Assembly (NCBI GenBank): GCA_029287645.1
Contig: JARFQS010000505.1
Location: 1-11,954, forward strand
From: Thermoanaerobaculia bacterium
GTDB taxonomy: Bacteria; Acidobacteriota; Thermoanaerobaculia; Multivoradales; JAHEKO01
Direction of reading: 5' to 3'
DNA: 11,954 nucleotides
Below the pieces are notes generated by a model. It was not told where the DNA came from. It saw nothing but the letters and a program-made list of their open reading frames with translations, and did not search any database. Of the stretch, positions 1-6,457 are shown piece by piece. The position numbers were made by a program, and so were the translations under genes. Within the stretch, counting starts at the first letter, position 1, and each line of letters starts with the position of its first letter.

Positions 1-424
1 TCAGCGCCAGGAACGTGACCATGTAGATGGCGACGGTCGGGTGTACGCTGGTGCCCATGGCGGCCAGAAATACGAAAAAGATGAGCAGGTAGACATGCCA
101 CTTGTCCTTCTCACGCTTGAGCCCGAACAGCTTCACCGCCAAAGCGAACAAGGCGAGGTGTAGCAAGGGGCGCAGTACCCTCCCCTGCCAGAACAGCGAG
201 AAATCGAGCAGCAGGAACGGCAGGTAGACGAGGCCGAGCAGATTCATCGCCCAACTCGGGAGCGGCCTCGTCAGGCCCACCATGCTCCTGCGAAGAAACA
301 GGGCGACTGCCAGCGAGAATACGAGAATCGACGGCCAACCGACGATCTCATTGAAGGGCAGGGGCAGGGGCGCCAGCAGCGCCAGAACACCGAGCAGGAC
401 CCTCTTCCGACGATCGAAGCTCAT
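1..424 (-). CDS. TgpA-type transglutaminase, N-terminal membrane region (partial, cut by window edge)
   Basis: Reading leftwards from the ATG at 424 gives 141 codons that stay open to the window edge, so only the N-terminus is present. The visible part is a multi-spanning membrane region: a short basic start (MSFDRRKR), then hydrophobic segments at about residues 9-24, 32-43, 60-76, 85-98 and 107-140. The run KDKWHVYLLIFFVFLAAMG resembles the DUF3488/TgpA N-terminal domain, in which a membrane bundle precedes a periplasmic transglutaminase-like (Cys-His-Asp) domain; that catalytic part would lie outside the window. The ATG overlaps the stop of the DUF58 gene by 4 nt (ATGA), which points to translational coupling. 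MoxR-DUF58-TgpA is a recurrent bacterial operon. The domain call is from family knowledge plus context, since the catalytic residues cannot be seen. Confidence is high for a real gene and good for the family. Confidence 0.85.
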   Translation of the reverse strand, partial: MSFDRRKRVLLGVLALLAPLPLPFNEIVGWPSILVFSLAVALFLRRSMVGLTRPLPSWAMNLLGLVYLPFLLLDFSLFWQGRVLRPLLHLALFALAVKLFGLKREKDKWHVYLLIFFVFLAAMGTSVHPTVAIYMVTFLAL

Positions 425-1422
425 GCGTCCCTGCCCCGCAGGTCGAGAACGAGAGCCGGAGTCGCGGGATCACTGCCCGCCAGGGGATAGGGCTGGAGTG
501 CGACCGCCGGCAGCAGGGCCAGGGCCTCGAGAATCCGCCGGCGATGGGCCCGACCCCTTCCGAAGCCGATGACTTCGTTGCGCGTCACGAGCTCGACCTC
601 GAAGTTGCGCTCCAGGTAGTAGTGGGTCGCGGTGGCCGCATCAGTGATCAAGGCTTCGAACGCGTCCTCCTCGGCAGGGGTGCCCAACTCACCCACGCCA
701 TTGTCTAGAACGACCGAGAGGCGTTCCCCGGTCTCGGCCTCCTTCTCCATGTAGACCATCTCACCCGTCCGCGCGGTCCGCTTCCAGTGGACACCTCGCC
801 GATCGTCGCCATCTCGAAAGGCCCTCAGGCTGTGCAACTCCGGACCGACGCCAACGCGACGTGCTGGCTGCTCGCCCGCTCCACCCAGCCCCTTCTGACG
901 AAACTCCACAGAGGCTCGGATCTCTGGGAAGACCAGGAGATCCTGGTCGACCCGATATCTCATTCCCTTGCGAAACAGCCCGAGCGGGAAGATCGACGCC
1001 AGGTGCGCGTTCTCGAGACGGAGCAGCCCTCTTCGCGTGGCGCACAGCTCGAGGTTGCCCTGATAACCGGACCGCCGGTCCAGATAGGGCACGAGCACAG
1101 GCTTGGTCTGCTCGGTTGCTGTGAGCACCAGCAGCCACCGCGGCCAGATGTGACCCCGGTTGCGGAGCTCGAAGCCGATATCGAAGGGCTCGTTGGCGTA
1201 CACCTCTCGGGGCGGCACGAAGTCGATCTCGAGCCGGCGGAGGTTCTGTCGCGAGATCAGCCCAGAGACCACCAGCAGCGACAGCATCGTCGCTTCCACC
1301 AGATAGAGCGCGTTGTTACCGGTGTTGGCCGCCGGCACGGCCACCAGGACCGTGAGAATGATGAACCAGAGACCGACTTTGGTGATCCGAATACCTTCGG
1401 GAACCGTCTTGCGACGTGCCAT
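421..1422 (-). CDS. DUF58 domain membrane protein (MoxR-operon partner)
   Basis: This 333-residue protein has a basic N-terminus followed by two membrane segments at about residues 17-33 and 38-57, with the NTGNNALYL turn between them that is typical of this family. A periplasmic or cytosolic β-rich stretch follows at about 65-190. The DUF58 signature then appears as FRDGDDRRGVHWKRTARTGE around W213, followed by the strand-like segment LSVVLDNGVG, which recalls the start of a von Willebrand A-like fold. The molecular role of DUF58 proteins is not firmly established. Family context suggests they act as substrates or adaptors of MoxR AAA+ ATPases, in complex maturation or envelope stress. The ATG at 1422 shares one base with the MoxR stop (TGATG), and the DUF58 stop overlaps the next ATG, so the three genes form one tightly coupled operon. 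The length is normal for the family. Confidence 0.93.
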   Translation of the reverse strand: MARRKTVPEGIRITKVGLWFIILTVLVAVPAANTGNNALYLVEATMLSLLVVSGLISRQNLRRLEIDFVPPREVYANEPFDIGFELRNRGHIWPRWLLVLTATEQTKPVLVPYLDRRSGYQGNLELCATRRGLLRLENAHLASIFPLGLFRKGMRYRVDQDLLVFPEIRASVEFRQKGLGGAGEQPARRVGVGPELHSLRAFRDGDDRRGVHWKRTARTGEMVYMEKEAETGERLSVVLDNGVGELGTPAEEDAFEALITDAATATHYYLERNFEVELVTRNEVIGFGRGRAHRRRILEALALLPAVALQPYPLAGSDPATPALVLDLRGRDA

Positions 1423-2384
1423 CAGACGGGAACGGGAACCGAGTCCACCACCCTGGAAATCGCATGCCTCGCGGCCTCCAGGCCACCGCCGCCATTCTTC
1501 AGAAGGACACGGTGAGCGAAGACCGGAGCTGCGACTCTCTGCACATCGTCTGGTGTCGCGAACGGCCGGCCCTCACAGAGAGCCATGGCCTGAGCGGAGC
1601 GGTACAGATTCTGGACTCCGCGCGTGGAAACACCGAGCACGAACTGCGCGGAGTCGCGTGTCGCCTCGGCCAGAGAGAGGATGTAGTCTGTCAATTTCTC
1701 GGCTACCAGAACCTCTTCGGTCCGTGCTTGCAGCTCCAGGACTTCCTCACGGGTCACCACGGAATCGAGATCAGCGAGGACCCGGTCGACCCCTCCGGAG
1801 ATGAGCAGCTCCCGCTCCTGGTCCCGCGGCGGATAGCCCAATCTCAACGACATCATGAATCGATCCAGCTGGGATTCTGGAAGAGGAAACGTCCCCACAT
1901 ACTCGAGCGGATTCTGGGTTGCCAGCACAAGGAAGGGCTCCGGCAGGGCGTGACGCTCGCGGTCGATCGTCACCTGGCGTTCGCTCATGGCTTCCAGCAG
2001 CGCCGACTGCGTTTTCGGACTGGCTCGATTGATCTCGTCCGCCAGGACCACATTCGAAAAAATGGGGCCTGGAACGTATTCGAACCTCTCGCTGGCTTGC
2101 CTGTAGATGGACACTCCTACGATGTCCGACGGGAGCAGGTCGCTGGTGAACTGGATCCTCTGGAAAGCCAAGCCCAACGAGCGGGCCAGTGACTGGGCCA
2201 GGGTCGTCTTGCCGACTCCTGGAACGTCTTCGATCAGGACATGACCGCGCGCCAAAAGGCAGACGACGGCCTGACGAATGACATCGCCTTTGCCCTTCAC
2301 GACGCACGCAACCTGACGCTCCAGCCGATCGATCAGGTCGGCGGCCACGGCTTCGTGTGTGGTGGTGGCGGGACGTTGGGTCAC
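1422..2384 (-). CDS. MoxR-family AAA+ ATPase
   Basis: This 320-residue AAA+ ATPase of the MoxR class is a cytosolic chaperone-like motor. It has a complete Walker A (EDVPGVGKTT, residues 52-61) and Walker B (VVLADE, 112-117) followed by the MoxR hallmark INRASPKTQSALLEAM. Sensor 1 is LATQNP with N158, and the LPESQLDRF segment at about 168-176 precedes the Arg-finger region. The C-terminal lid contains the motif STRGVQNLYRSAQAMAL. MoxR ATPases are thought to assemble or activate vWA/DUF58 partners, and such a partner is the next gene. The start is a GTG at 2384. A GGAG at 2396-2399 sits 11 nt upstream and is partly buried in a perfect 14-bp palindrome that touches the start codon. No clear -10 box is visible in the 92 bp upstream, so transcription may come from the acidic lipoprotein gene. 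The family call is certain; the exact start is less so. Confidence 0.96.
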   Translation of the reverse strand: MTQRPATTTHEAVAADLIDRLERQVACVVKGKGDVIRQAVVCLLARGHVLIEDVPGVGKTTLAQSLARSLGLAFQRIQFTSDLLPSDIVGVSIYRQASERFEYVPGPIFSNVVLADEINRASPKTQSALLEAMSERQVTIDRERHALPEPFLVLATQNPLEYVGTFPLPESQLDRFMMSLRLGYPPRDQERELLISGGVDRVLADLDSVVTREEVLELQARTEEVLVAEKLTDYILSLAEATRDSAQFVLGVSTRGVQNLYRSAQAMALCEGRPFATPDDVQRVAAPVFAHRVLLKNGGGGLEAARHAISRVVDSVPVPV

Positions 2385-2398
2385 GAGCTTCGAAGCTC
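2385..2398. promoter_or_regulatory. 14-bp perfect palindrome abutting the MoxR start codon
   Basis: GAGCTTCGAAGCTC is its own reverse complement and ends exactly at the base before the GTG start of the MoxR gene. In RNA it could fold into a 5-bp stem with a TCGA loop that would hold most of the only nearby Shine-Dalgarno-like sequence (GGAG). It could be an operator, a translation-limiting hairpin, or chance. Within the same 92-bp gap, a 7-bp inverted repeat (GCAGGCT at 2402-2408, AGCCTGC at 2459-2465) flanks a GTCAGTCAGTCG run. The function is inferred only. Confidence 0.35.
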
Positions 2399-2476
2399 CA
2401 AGCAGGCTCGGTCAGTCAGTCGACAGAGATCGGCCCCGGGCCAGCCGAGGGTCGAGGAAGCCTGCGCTTGAAGATC

Positions 2477-3022
2477 TCAGGACCCCGCGGCGAATTCCTT
2501 GTACTCGCCTCGCTCCTCTTCGGGCACCGGATGACGGACCTCTACGAAGAAACCGTCACCCTCTTCATACGACACATCTTCCAGAATGTGCGTGAACTGA
2601 GTCACATTGGCCTTTTCGATGTCCGCGGTGTCGAACCAGATCCGCCAGTGATTCTTCTCCTGTCCACCGGCATCCGCCATCGAGATATCGACCGTGATCC
2701 CGGGGAGCTTCTCATTGCTGTCATGCTGAATCAGGACATCGAGCAGGACTCTCTGACTGACGGCAACAGGCTCGAAGTCCGCCTGCTCCTCCATTTCCGT
2801 CACCTCTCCGGCCTCCTCTCCTTCAGCGACAGCCTCGGCCTCGACCATCGCCTCCTCGATGATCGGCTCTTCCTCCACCACGAATCCGTTCAACCTCGCC
2901 GAATAGAGCGATCGGGTCTGTGCGACCTTCTCGGCGGGAGAACTCGGGCCGCAGGCCGCAAAGGCCAGTCCCGCTAGCAGAACGACGACGCCTACGATTG
3001 CGAATCGACGTGGGTGGCTCAC
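2477..3022 (-). CDS. Small acidic lipoprotein of unknown function
   Basis: This 181-residue product begins at a GTG at 3022, chosen because a full AGGAGG (3029-3034) lies 6 nt upstream. The reading frame extends further upstream, but that part has no ribosome site and overlaps the glycosyltransferase gene. The N-terminus is MSHPRRF plus a hydrophobic core ending LAGLAFAAC, so Cys24 is a probable lipidation site, although Phe at -3 is unusual for a lipobox. Residues about 48-85 are extremely acidic, with many Glu and hardly any Lys or Arg. The C-terminal part (about 86-175) looks like a compact β-rich domain containing QRVLLDVLIQHDSNEKLPG, ITVDISM, HWRIWFDTADIEKA and FFVEVRHPVPEEE. I do not recognise the family. 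It lies between a glycosyltransferase gene and the MoxR operon, and its -10 box (3087-3092) falls in the end of the former. It is probably anchored at a membrane facing the periplasm; no function is assigned. Confidence 0.8.
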   Translation of the reverse strand: MSHPRRFAIVGVVVLLAGLAFAACGPSSPAEKVAQTRSLYSARLNGFVVEEEPIIEEAMVEAEAVAEGEEAGEVTEMEEQADFEPVAVSQRVLLDVLIQHDSNEKLPGITVDISMADAGGQEKNHWRIWFDTADIEKANVTQFTHILEDVSYEEGDGFFVEVRHPVPEEERGEYKEFAAGS

Positions 3023-3028
3023 GACACA

Positions 3029-3034
3029 CCTCCT
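3029..3034 (-). promoter_or_regulatory. Shine-Dalgarno AGGAGG deciding the lipoprotein start
   Basis: A perfect AGGAGG on the minus strand lies 6 nt before the GTG at 3022. It sets the start of the acidic lipoprotein and excludes the longer in-frame extension up to 3154. Confidence 0.8.
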
Positions 3035-3074
3035 GGATGCCCAAACGGGCGACATGACAGTTTTCGGGGCTGAC

Positions 3075-3779
3075 TCAACCGAAGAGATTATAGCGAAGGA
3101 TGGCCCACACGGCGGCCACGCCATCCTTCCAGCCGATCTTTTTGCCCTCGGCATAGGTTCGGCCCGCGTAGGAGATCGGAACTTCGAAGATTCGCAACCG
3201 CAGCTTGGCGACCTTCGCGGTCATCTCGGGCTCGATCGCGAACCGATTGGAGTGCAGGGTGAGCTTGTCGAGCACTTCCTTCCGGAAGACTTTGTAGCCG
3301 GTCTCCATGTCCGACAGATTCAGGTCGGTGAACATATTGGACAGCAAGGTCAAGAACCGGTTGCCCTGGTAATGCCAGAAGAACAGAACCCGATGGGGCC
3401 CACCCAGGAACCTGGAGCCGAAAACCACGTCGGCGTCTTCCTCCAGTAGTGGCTGCAGGAGAACCGGGTAGTCCCTCGGGTGGTACTCGAGATCCGCATC
3501 CTGAACCAGCACGAAGTCCCCCTCGGCGGCGGCGAAGCCACTTCGCAAGGCTGCTCCCTTGCCCCGATTCTCCGCATGTGAGACCAGCTTGAAGGGCTGT
3601 CTGCCACTCTCGGCGAGCTCCTCGAGCTTGGCTCGGGTACCGTCGGTCGAAGCATCGTCGACCACGACAATCTCCAACTCGACCCCTTCGGGGAGCGGAG
3701 CGGCGCCTACGCGATCGAGCACTACCTCGATCGTCTTGATTTCGTTGAAAACCGGAACAACTACGGAGAGTTTCTTCAT
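3075..3779 (-). CDS. Family-2 glycosyltransferase, polyprenyl-phosphate sugar synthase type (DPM1-like)
   Basis: This 234-residue cytosolic GT-A enzyme opens with the family-2 start KKLSVVVPVFNE. The nucleotide-sugar motif DDASTDGT lies at residues 41-48, NRGKGAALRSGF at 71-82, and the metal-binding DXD-type motif as QDADLEY at 93-99. The later VFGSRFLGG and ETGYKVFRKEVL segments are typical of dolichol/polyprenol-phosphate mannose or glucose synthases. Such enzymes move a sugar from a nucleotide donor to a lipid phosphate, supplying later envelope glycosylation. No C-terminal membrane helices are present, so it is the short, soluble-type form associated with the membrane surface. The donor sugar cannot be read from sequence. 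The ATG at 3779 has no Shine-Dalgarno, and a -10 box lies only 9 nt upstream, so the mRNA may be almost leaderless. No partner gene for lipid-linked sugar transfer is visible next to it. Confidence 0.93.
   Translation of the reverse strand: MKKLSVVVPVFNEIKTIEVVLDRVGAAPLPEGVELEIVVVDDASTDGTRAKLEELAESGRQPFKLVSHAENRGKGAALRSGFAAAEGDFVLVQDADLEYHPRDYPVLLQPLLEEDADVVFGSRFLGGPHRVLFFWHYQGNRFLTLLSNMFTDLNLSDMETGYKVFRKEVLDKLTLHSNRFAIEPEMTAKVAKLRLRIFEVPISYAGRTYAEGKKIGWKDGVAAVWAILRYNLFG
3087..3092 (-). promoter_or_regulatory. Putative -10 box (GC-TATAAT) for the acidic lipoprotein gene
   Basis: A consensus TATAAT preceded by GC lies on the minus strand inside the last codons of the glycosyltransferase gene, 64 nt before the lipoprotein GTG. 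No good -35 hexamer is seen 16-18 nt upstream. It shares the GC-TATA(A/C)T form with boxes at 3789, 4926 and 7604. The call rests on sequence match alone. Confidence 0.45.
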
Positions 3780-3788
3780 GGCGCCGGC

Positions 3789-3816
3789 AGTATAGCGTGC
3801 ACCGACCCTCTCTCAG
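3789..3816 (-). promoter_or_regulatory. Putative promoter of the glycosyltransferase gene, near-leaderless
   Basis: On the minus strand, CTGAGA (3811-3816, 4/6 match to TTGACA), a 16-bp spacer and TATACT (3789-3794), with GC just before the -10. Only 9 nt separate the -10 box from the ATG, so transcription would start within about 3 nt of the start codon. Confidence 0.45.
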
Positions 3817-3847
3817 GGACCTCGATGAGTCCCGATTTCCAGGTCCC
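3816..3847. repeat. Inverted repeat after the protease gene
   Basis: GGGACCT (3816-3822) and AGGTCCC (3841-3847) are perfect 7-bp arms around an 18-nt loop, 18 nt past the protease stop. No T-run follows on the minus strand, so it is not a classical intrinsic terminator. The right arm of the minus-strand stem is part of the octamer AGGTCCCT, which also occurs at the sulfatase-fold gene's stop (4997-5004). Confidence 0.3.
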
Positions 3848-3864
3848 GAGATTCGCGAGGATCT

Positions 3865-4881
3865 CTAGAATCTCTGCGGTCGACGGTGAGTTCCAGGGCT
3901 CACGCAATTCCCAGCGGCCTTGCCGCAGGCCGTCTGCAGTATGGCCATGAACGACTCGTTGAGAATGGAGCTGCCTTCGAACTTCGCGTTTCCCTCGGTA
4001 GGTCCGTAGGAGATGACACCAACGACCCGGTTCGCCTCACCGTTGGCAGGGCCCTGGCCCCTCGCTCGCTGGCCGAAATTCTGGATCAAGGGACCGCCAC
4101 TCGATCCCGCTCTCATATCGGACCCGTAGACGGCGGTACCGTCGAAACAACAGACCGAATCACCACTCGACACTTCATGCAGCTCTTCACCGCCATCGTG
4201 ATTGATCGCGAAACCGAGCAGCTTTACATGGTTCGGGACCAGTGCGTGCATTCTGAAACCGAGCCACCCGGTGGCCTGACCGATGGTCCGGCCCTCTTTG
4301 TCATTGAGGACCAGAACGCCGAAATCGGCCGAATTCGGCAGCACTTCGCTGGATAGCTTCCATTGCTCCGTCACCGCTGCGAACTTGGCGGTCCACGTAC
4401 CACGCGGCATCTGTCCGCGGTGGTAGCCCGGCACAAAGACAAATTTCTCGTAGAAGCGCCGCCGGAGCGCATCGTACACGCAGTGACCAGCAGTCAGAAT
4501 CACACGATTCGAGATCACCGCCGCCGTGCAAACGAAATTGCCCTCGACCGACTTGAAGAACAGCCTCCCGACTGTCGTATACGGATACGCGTTGCGGGCA
4601 CTCTTGGGAATCAACTGGGTGCTACTGAACTGCAGAGGTGTAGCCGGCAGGCTGATGGTGCCTTCTTCAGAACCTCCCTGATCTTCGGCGAACAGCGTTG
4701 ACAACCGGGCGCGGGACACCCTCGGCAAGGGCATCTCGCGGGCGCGGCGCATCCGATTCGACGTCCAGTAGTCGCGATCGGCGCGGAGTCCGCTGGATGT
4801 CACCTCTCTGCGTTGTGCCTGCACGAGACCAGGGGTGGCCACCGCGACCAACACCATGAGTGACAGTAATCTCCTGCTCAT
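3865..4881 (-). CDS. Secreted trypsin/V8-like serine protease with propeptide
   Basis: I place the start at the ATG at 4881 (338 residues). AAGGGG lies 8 nt before it, it begins a clean signal peptide (MSRRLLSLMVLVAVATPGLVQA, about 22 residues), and the upstream -10 box would start transcription at or inside the first ATG (4920). ATGs at 4899 and 4920 remain possible. Residues about 23-90 are a charged, poorly structured propeptide-like region. The catalytic domain follows, with His133 in TAGHCV, Asp186 in NSADFGVLVL and Ser261 in RAGSSGGPL, so the triad is complete. The Cys118-Cys134 spacing around the His suits the usual disulfide. The GSSGGP form and the NSADFGVL context fit the V8/glutamyl-endopeptidase-like side of family S1. 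A vicinal CC pair lies shortly before the active Ser. It probably acts in the periplasm or outside the cell; specificity is not assigned. Confidence 0.9.
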   Translation of the reverse strand: MSRRLLSLMVLVAVATPGLVQAQRREVTSSGLRADRDYWTSNRMRRAREMPLPRVSRARLSTLFAEDQGGSEEGTISLPATPLQFSSTQLIPKSARNAYPYTTVGRLFFKSVEGNFVCTAAVISNRVILTAGHCVYDALRRRFYEKFVFVPGYHRGQMPRGTWTAKFAAVTEQWKLSSEVLPNSADFGVLVLNDKEGRTIGQATGWLGFRMHALVPNHVKLLGFAINHDGGEELHEVSSGDSVCCFDGTAVYGSDMRAGSSGGPLIQNFGQRARGQGPANGEANRVVGVISYGPTEGNAKFEGSSILNESFMAILQTACGKAAGNCVSPGTHRRPQRF

Positions 4882-4925
4882 GACAAGAGCCCCTTTCATC
4901 GATTCCGATCGAAGACCCATGACTC

Positions 4926-4948
4926 AGTATAGCAAGCAAGTCTCTTGC
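4926..4948 (-). promoter_or_regulatory. Putative protease promoter with overlapping inverted repeat
   Basis: On the minus strand, GC-TATACT (-10 at 4926-4931) is 5 nt from the ATG at 4920. A perfect 5-bp inverted repeat (GCAAG-TCT-CTTGC, 4936-4948) occupies the spacer just upstream, where an operator would sit. No convincing -35 is seen, which would fit a regulator-dependent promoter. The operator role is inferred. Confidence 0.4.
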
Positions 4949-5009
4949 CGATGACATCGGGAAAGGGCTGCACGGCCCGACACAAAGTCGCCTTCCAGGG
5001 ACCTGGGAC

Positions 5010-6377
5010 CTACTGGATATAGCCGAGTGCGCGGAGCTCGTCGAGGGTCGAGTCCGAAGGTGCGACGACTTCCAGTGGAAACGCTTCCCGCGCTTCGAGT
5101 GCTTGTCGCAGCGCTTCCTCGAGGATCTCGCCCTCCGCCGCTGATTCGGCCGATGGACTCGCGTACCACTGCTCTCCAGGGTCGTGAAGCAGATCGTGCA
5201 GCTCCCCCTGAACGAGCTTCCACCTCCTGGTCCGAGCGGAGGTCTTACCCCGCTGACCCGGTGGAGAGTCGAGGCGACTGATGGCTACCAGCTCGTCGAC
5301 CTGTTGCGAGGACAAGAGCTGCCTCAGGTCGGTTCCAGTGAACTGGTCCGGAGCCTGAATTCCGGCGGCCATGACCAGTGTGGCGGGAATGTCGATGCTC
5401 CTCACCTGCTGGCCGACCCTCGTCCCGGCATGCTCCGAGCCTGGGAACTTGACGACCAGAGGAACCCTGAGGAGCTCATCGAAGAGCGTGTGGGAGTGAA
5501 GACCGAACTTGCCGTGCTCTCCGAACTCTTCTCCGTGATCGGACGTGAAGACGATCAGGGTCTCGTCGTAGAGGTCGTGCTCCCGCAGGTACCACAGCAG
5601 GTTCGCCAATCCGTCATCCGCCGAGCGGATCTCTGAGTCATAAGCGGCGATGAGATGGCGAAGATCCGAGTCGAGGTCGAATTCGATCTCACCCTCGTTG
5701 ATTCTGTCGATCAGCTCCAGATCGATCTCGTCTGGAAGGTCACCCGAGTACCCTTCGTCGAAGACGGCCATGTACTCGGGCCTGGGCGTGTAGGAGAGAT
5801 GAGCCTCGTAGGTGTGAAGGAACAGGAAGAAGGGCCTCGGGTCGTCGGACTCCAGCCACTCCACACCCTTCCAAACCGTGCCCTCGAAGCGCTGAGACAC
5901 CGGCTGTTCGAACACCTCGAATCCCTGATCCAGTCCGAAGACCCGATCCATCTGCCCACCGCCGGTAAAAGCCGCCGTCCGATATCCGGCTTGCTGAAAT
6001 ACCTCGGCCACGGTGACCGCAGCTTCGGGGATTCGTGTTTTGGCCGCCCAGGTCGCCTGATGGTGATGCGGCAGGAGAGAGGTGAACATCGAGGCGTGGG
6101 AGTGCAGAGTGGAGGGTGCCTGTGCGATCGTCTCCTCGAAGACCACCGCCTCCTCACACAGCGCATCCAGGCTCGGACTCGTCTCCCTGTCGTAGCCGTA
6201 GCAACCGAGGTGGTCCGGGCGGAGGGTGTCGATCGAGATCAGAATGACGTTCGGTCGACGCGGCGGCTCGCGGAGTGCCTTCTGCTCGCCAGCGCACGAG
6301 ATCAGCAGCCCTCCAGCCAAGGCCACGACGACGTTGGCGAGAAGGAGCCTGCCCTTGATCTGTCGAGCTTTCACCAT
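5010..6377 (-). CDS. Sulfatase / alkaline-phosphatase superfamily lipoprotein (Thr-type active site)
   Basis: This 455-residue protein starts with MVKARQIKGR, a hydrophobic core and the lipobox LISC, so Cys28 is the lipidation site and the enzyme faces the periplasm or surface. The sulfatase fold is clear: NVILISIDTLRPDHLGCYGY with metal ligand D50, a nucleophile region at 86-99, HTYEAH near H193, TSDHGEEFGEHG with D280/H281, and H294/H296. Where a formylglycine sulfatase has C/S-x-P-x-R, this protein reads APSTLHSHAS: Thr90 takes the nucleophile position and His94 replaces Arg. It is therefore better viewed as a phospho- or sulfo-ester hydrolase or transferase of the superfamily than as a classical sulfatase; substrate unknown. 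The ATG at 6377 has a weak ribosome site (GAGA). murB ends 80 bp upstream and a -10-like box lies in that gap, so it is probably its own unit. Confidence 0.92.
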   Translation of the reverse strand: MVKARQIKGRLLLANVVVALAGGLLISCAGEQKALREPPRRPNVILISIDTLRPDHLGCYGYDRETSPSLDALCEEAVVFEETIAQAPSTLHSHASMFTSLLPHHHQATWAAKTRIPEAAVTVAEVFQQAGYRTAAFTGGGQMDRVFGLDQGFEVFEQPVSQRFEGTVWKGVEWLESDDPRPFFLFLHTYEAHLSYTPRPEYMAVFDEGYSGDLPDEIDLELIDRINEGEIEFDLDSDLRHLIAAYDSEIRSADDGLANLLWYLREHDLYDETLIVFTSDHGEEFGEHGKFGLHSHTLFDELLRVPLVVKFPGSEHAGTRVGQQVRSIDIPATLVMAAGIQAPDQFTGTDLRQLLSSQQVDELVAISRLDSPPGQRGKTSARTRRWKLVQGELHDLLHDPGEQWYASPSAESAAEGEILEEALRQALEAREAFPLEVVAPSDSTLDELRALGYIQ

Positions 6378-6435
6378 CGATTCTCGGCTATTGGAGGGGT
6401 GTCAGCGGGAGCTGCTGGCATCCAAGATGGCGGGA

Positions 6436-6441
6436 ATCGTA
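6436..6441 (-). promoter_or_regulatory. Possible -10 box (GC-TACGAT) for the sulfatase-fold gene
   Basis: TACGAT preceded by GC, on the minus strand, in the 80-bp gap after murB and 58 nt before the ATG at 6377. It is a weaker match than the other boxes and has no clear -35. It is reported because it keeps the same GC lead. Confidence 0.3.
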
Positions 6442-6457
6442 GCATGAGCCCTTCCAC

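Noticed and set aside
1416-2192. 258-codon plus-strand frame
   Set aside because: It is the complement of the MoxR ATPase, which has complete Walker and sensor motifs.
3023-3154. N-terminal extension of the acidic lipoprotein to 3154
   Set aside because: It would overlap the glycosyltransferase gene by 80 nt, has no ribosome site, and would bury the lipoprotein signal inside the chain. The AGGAGG at 3029-3034 points to the GTG at 3022.
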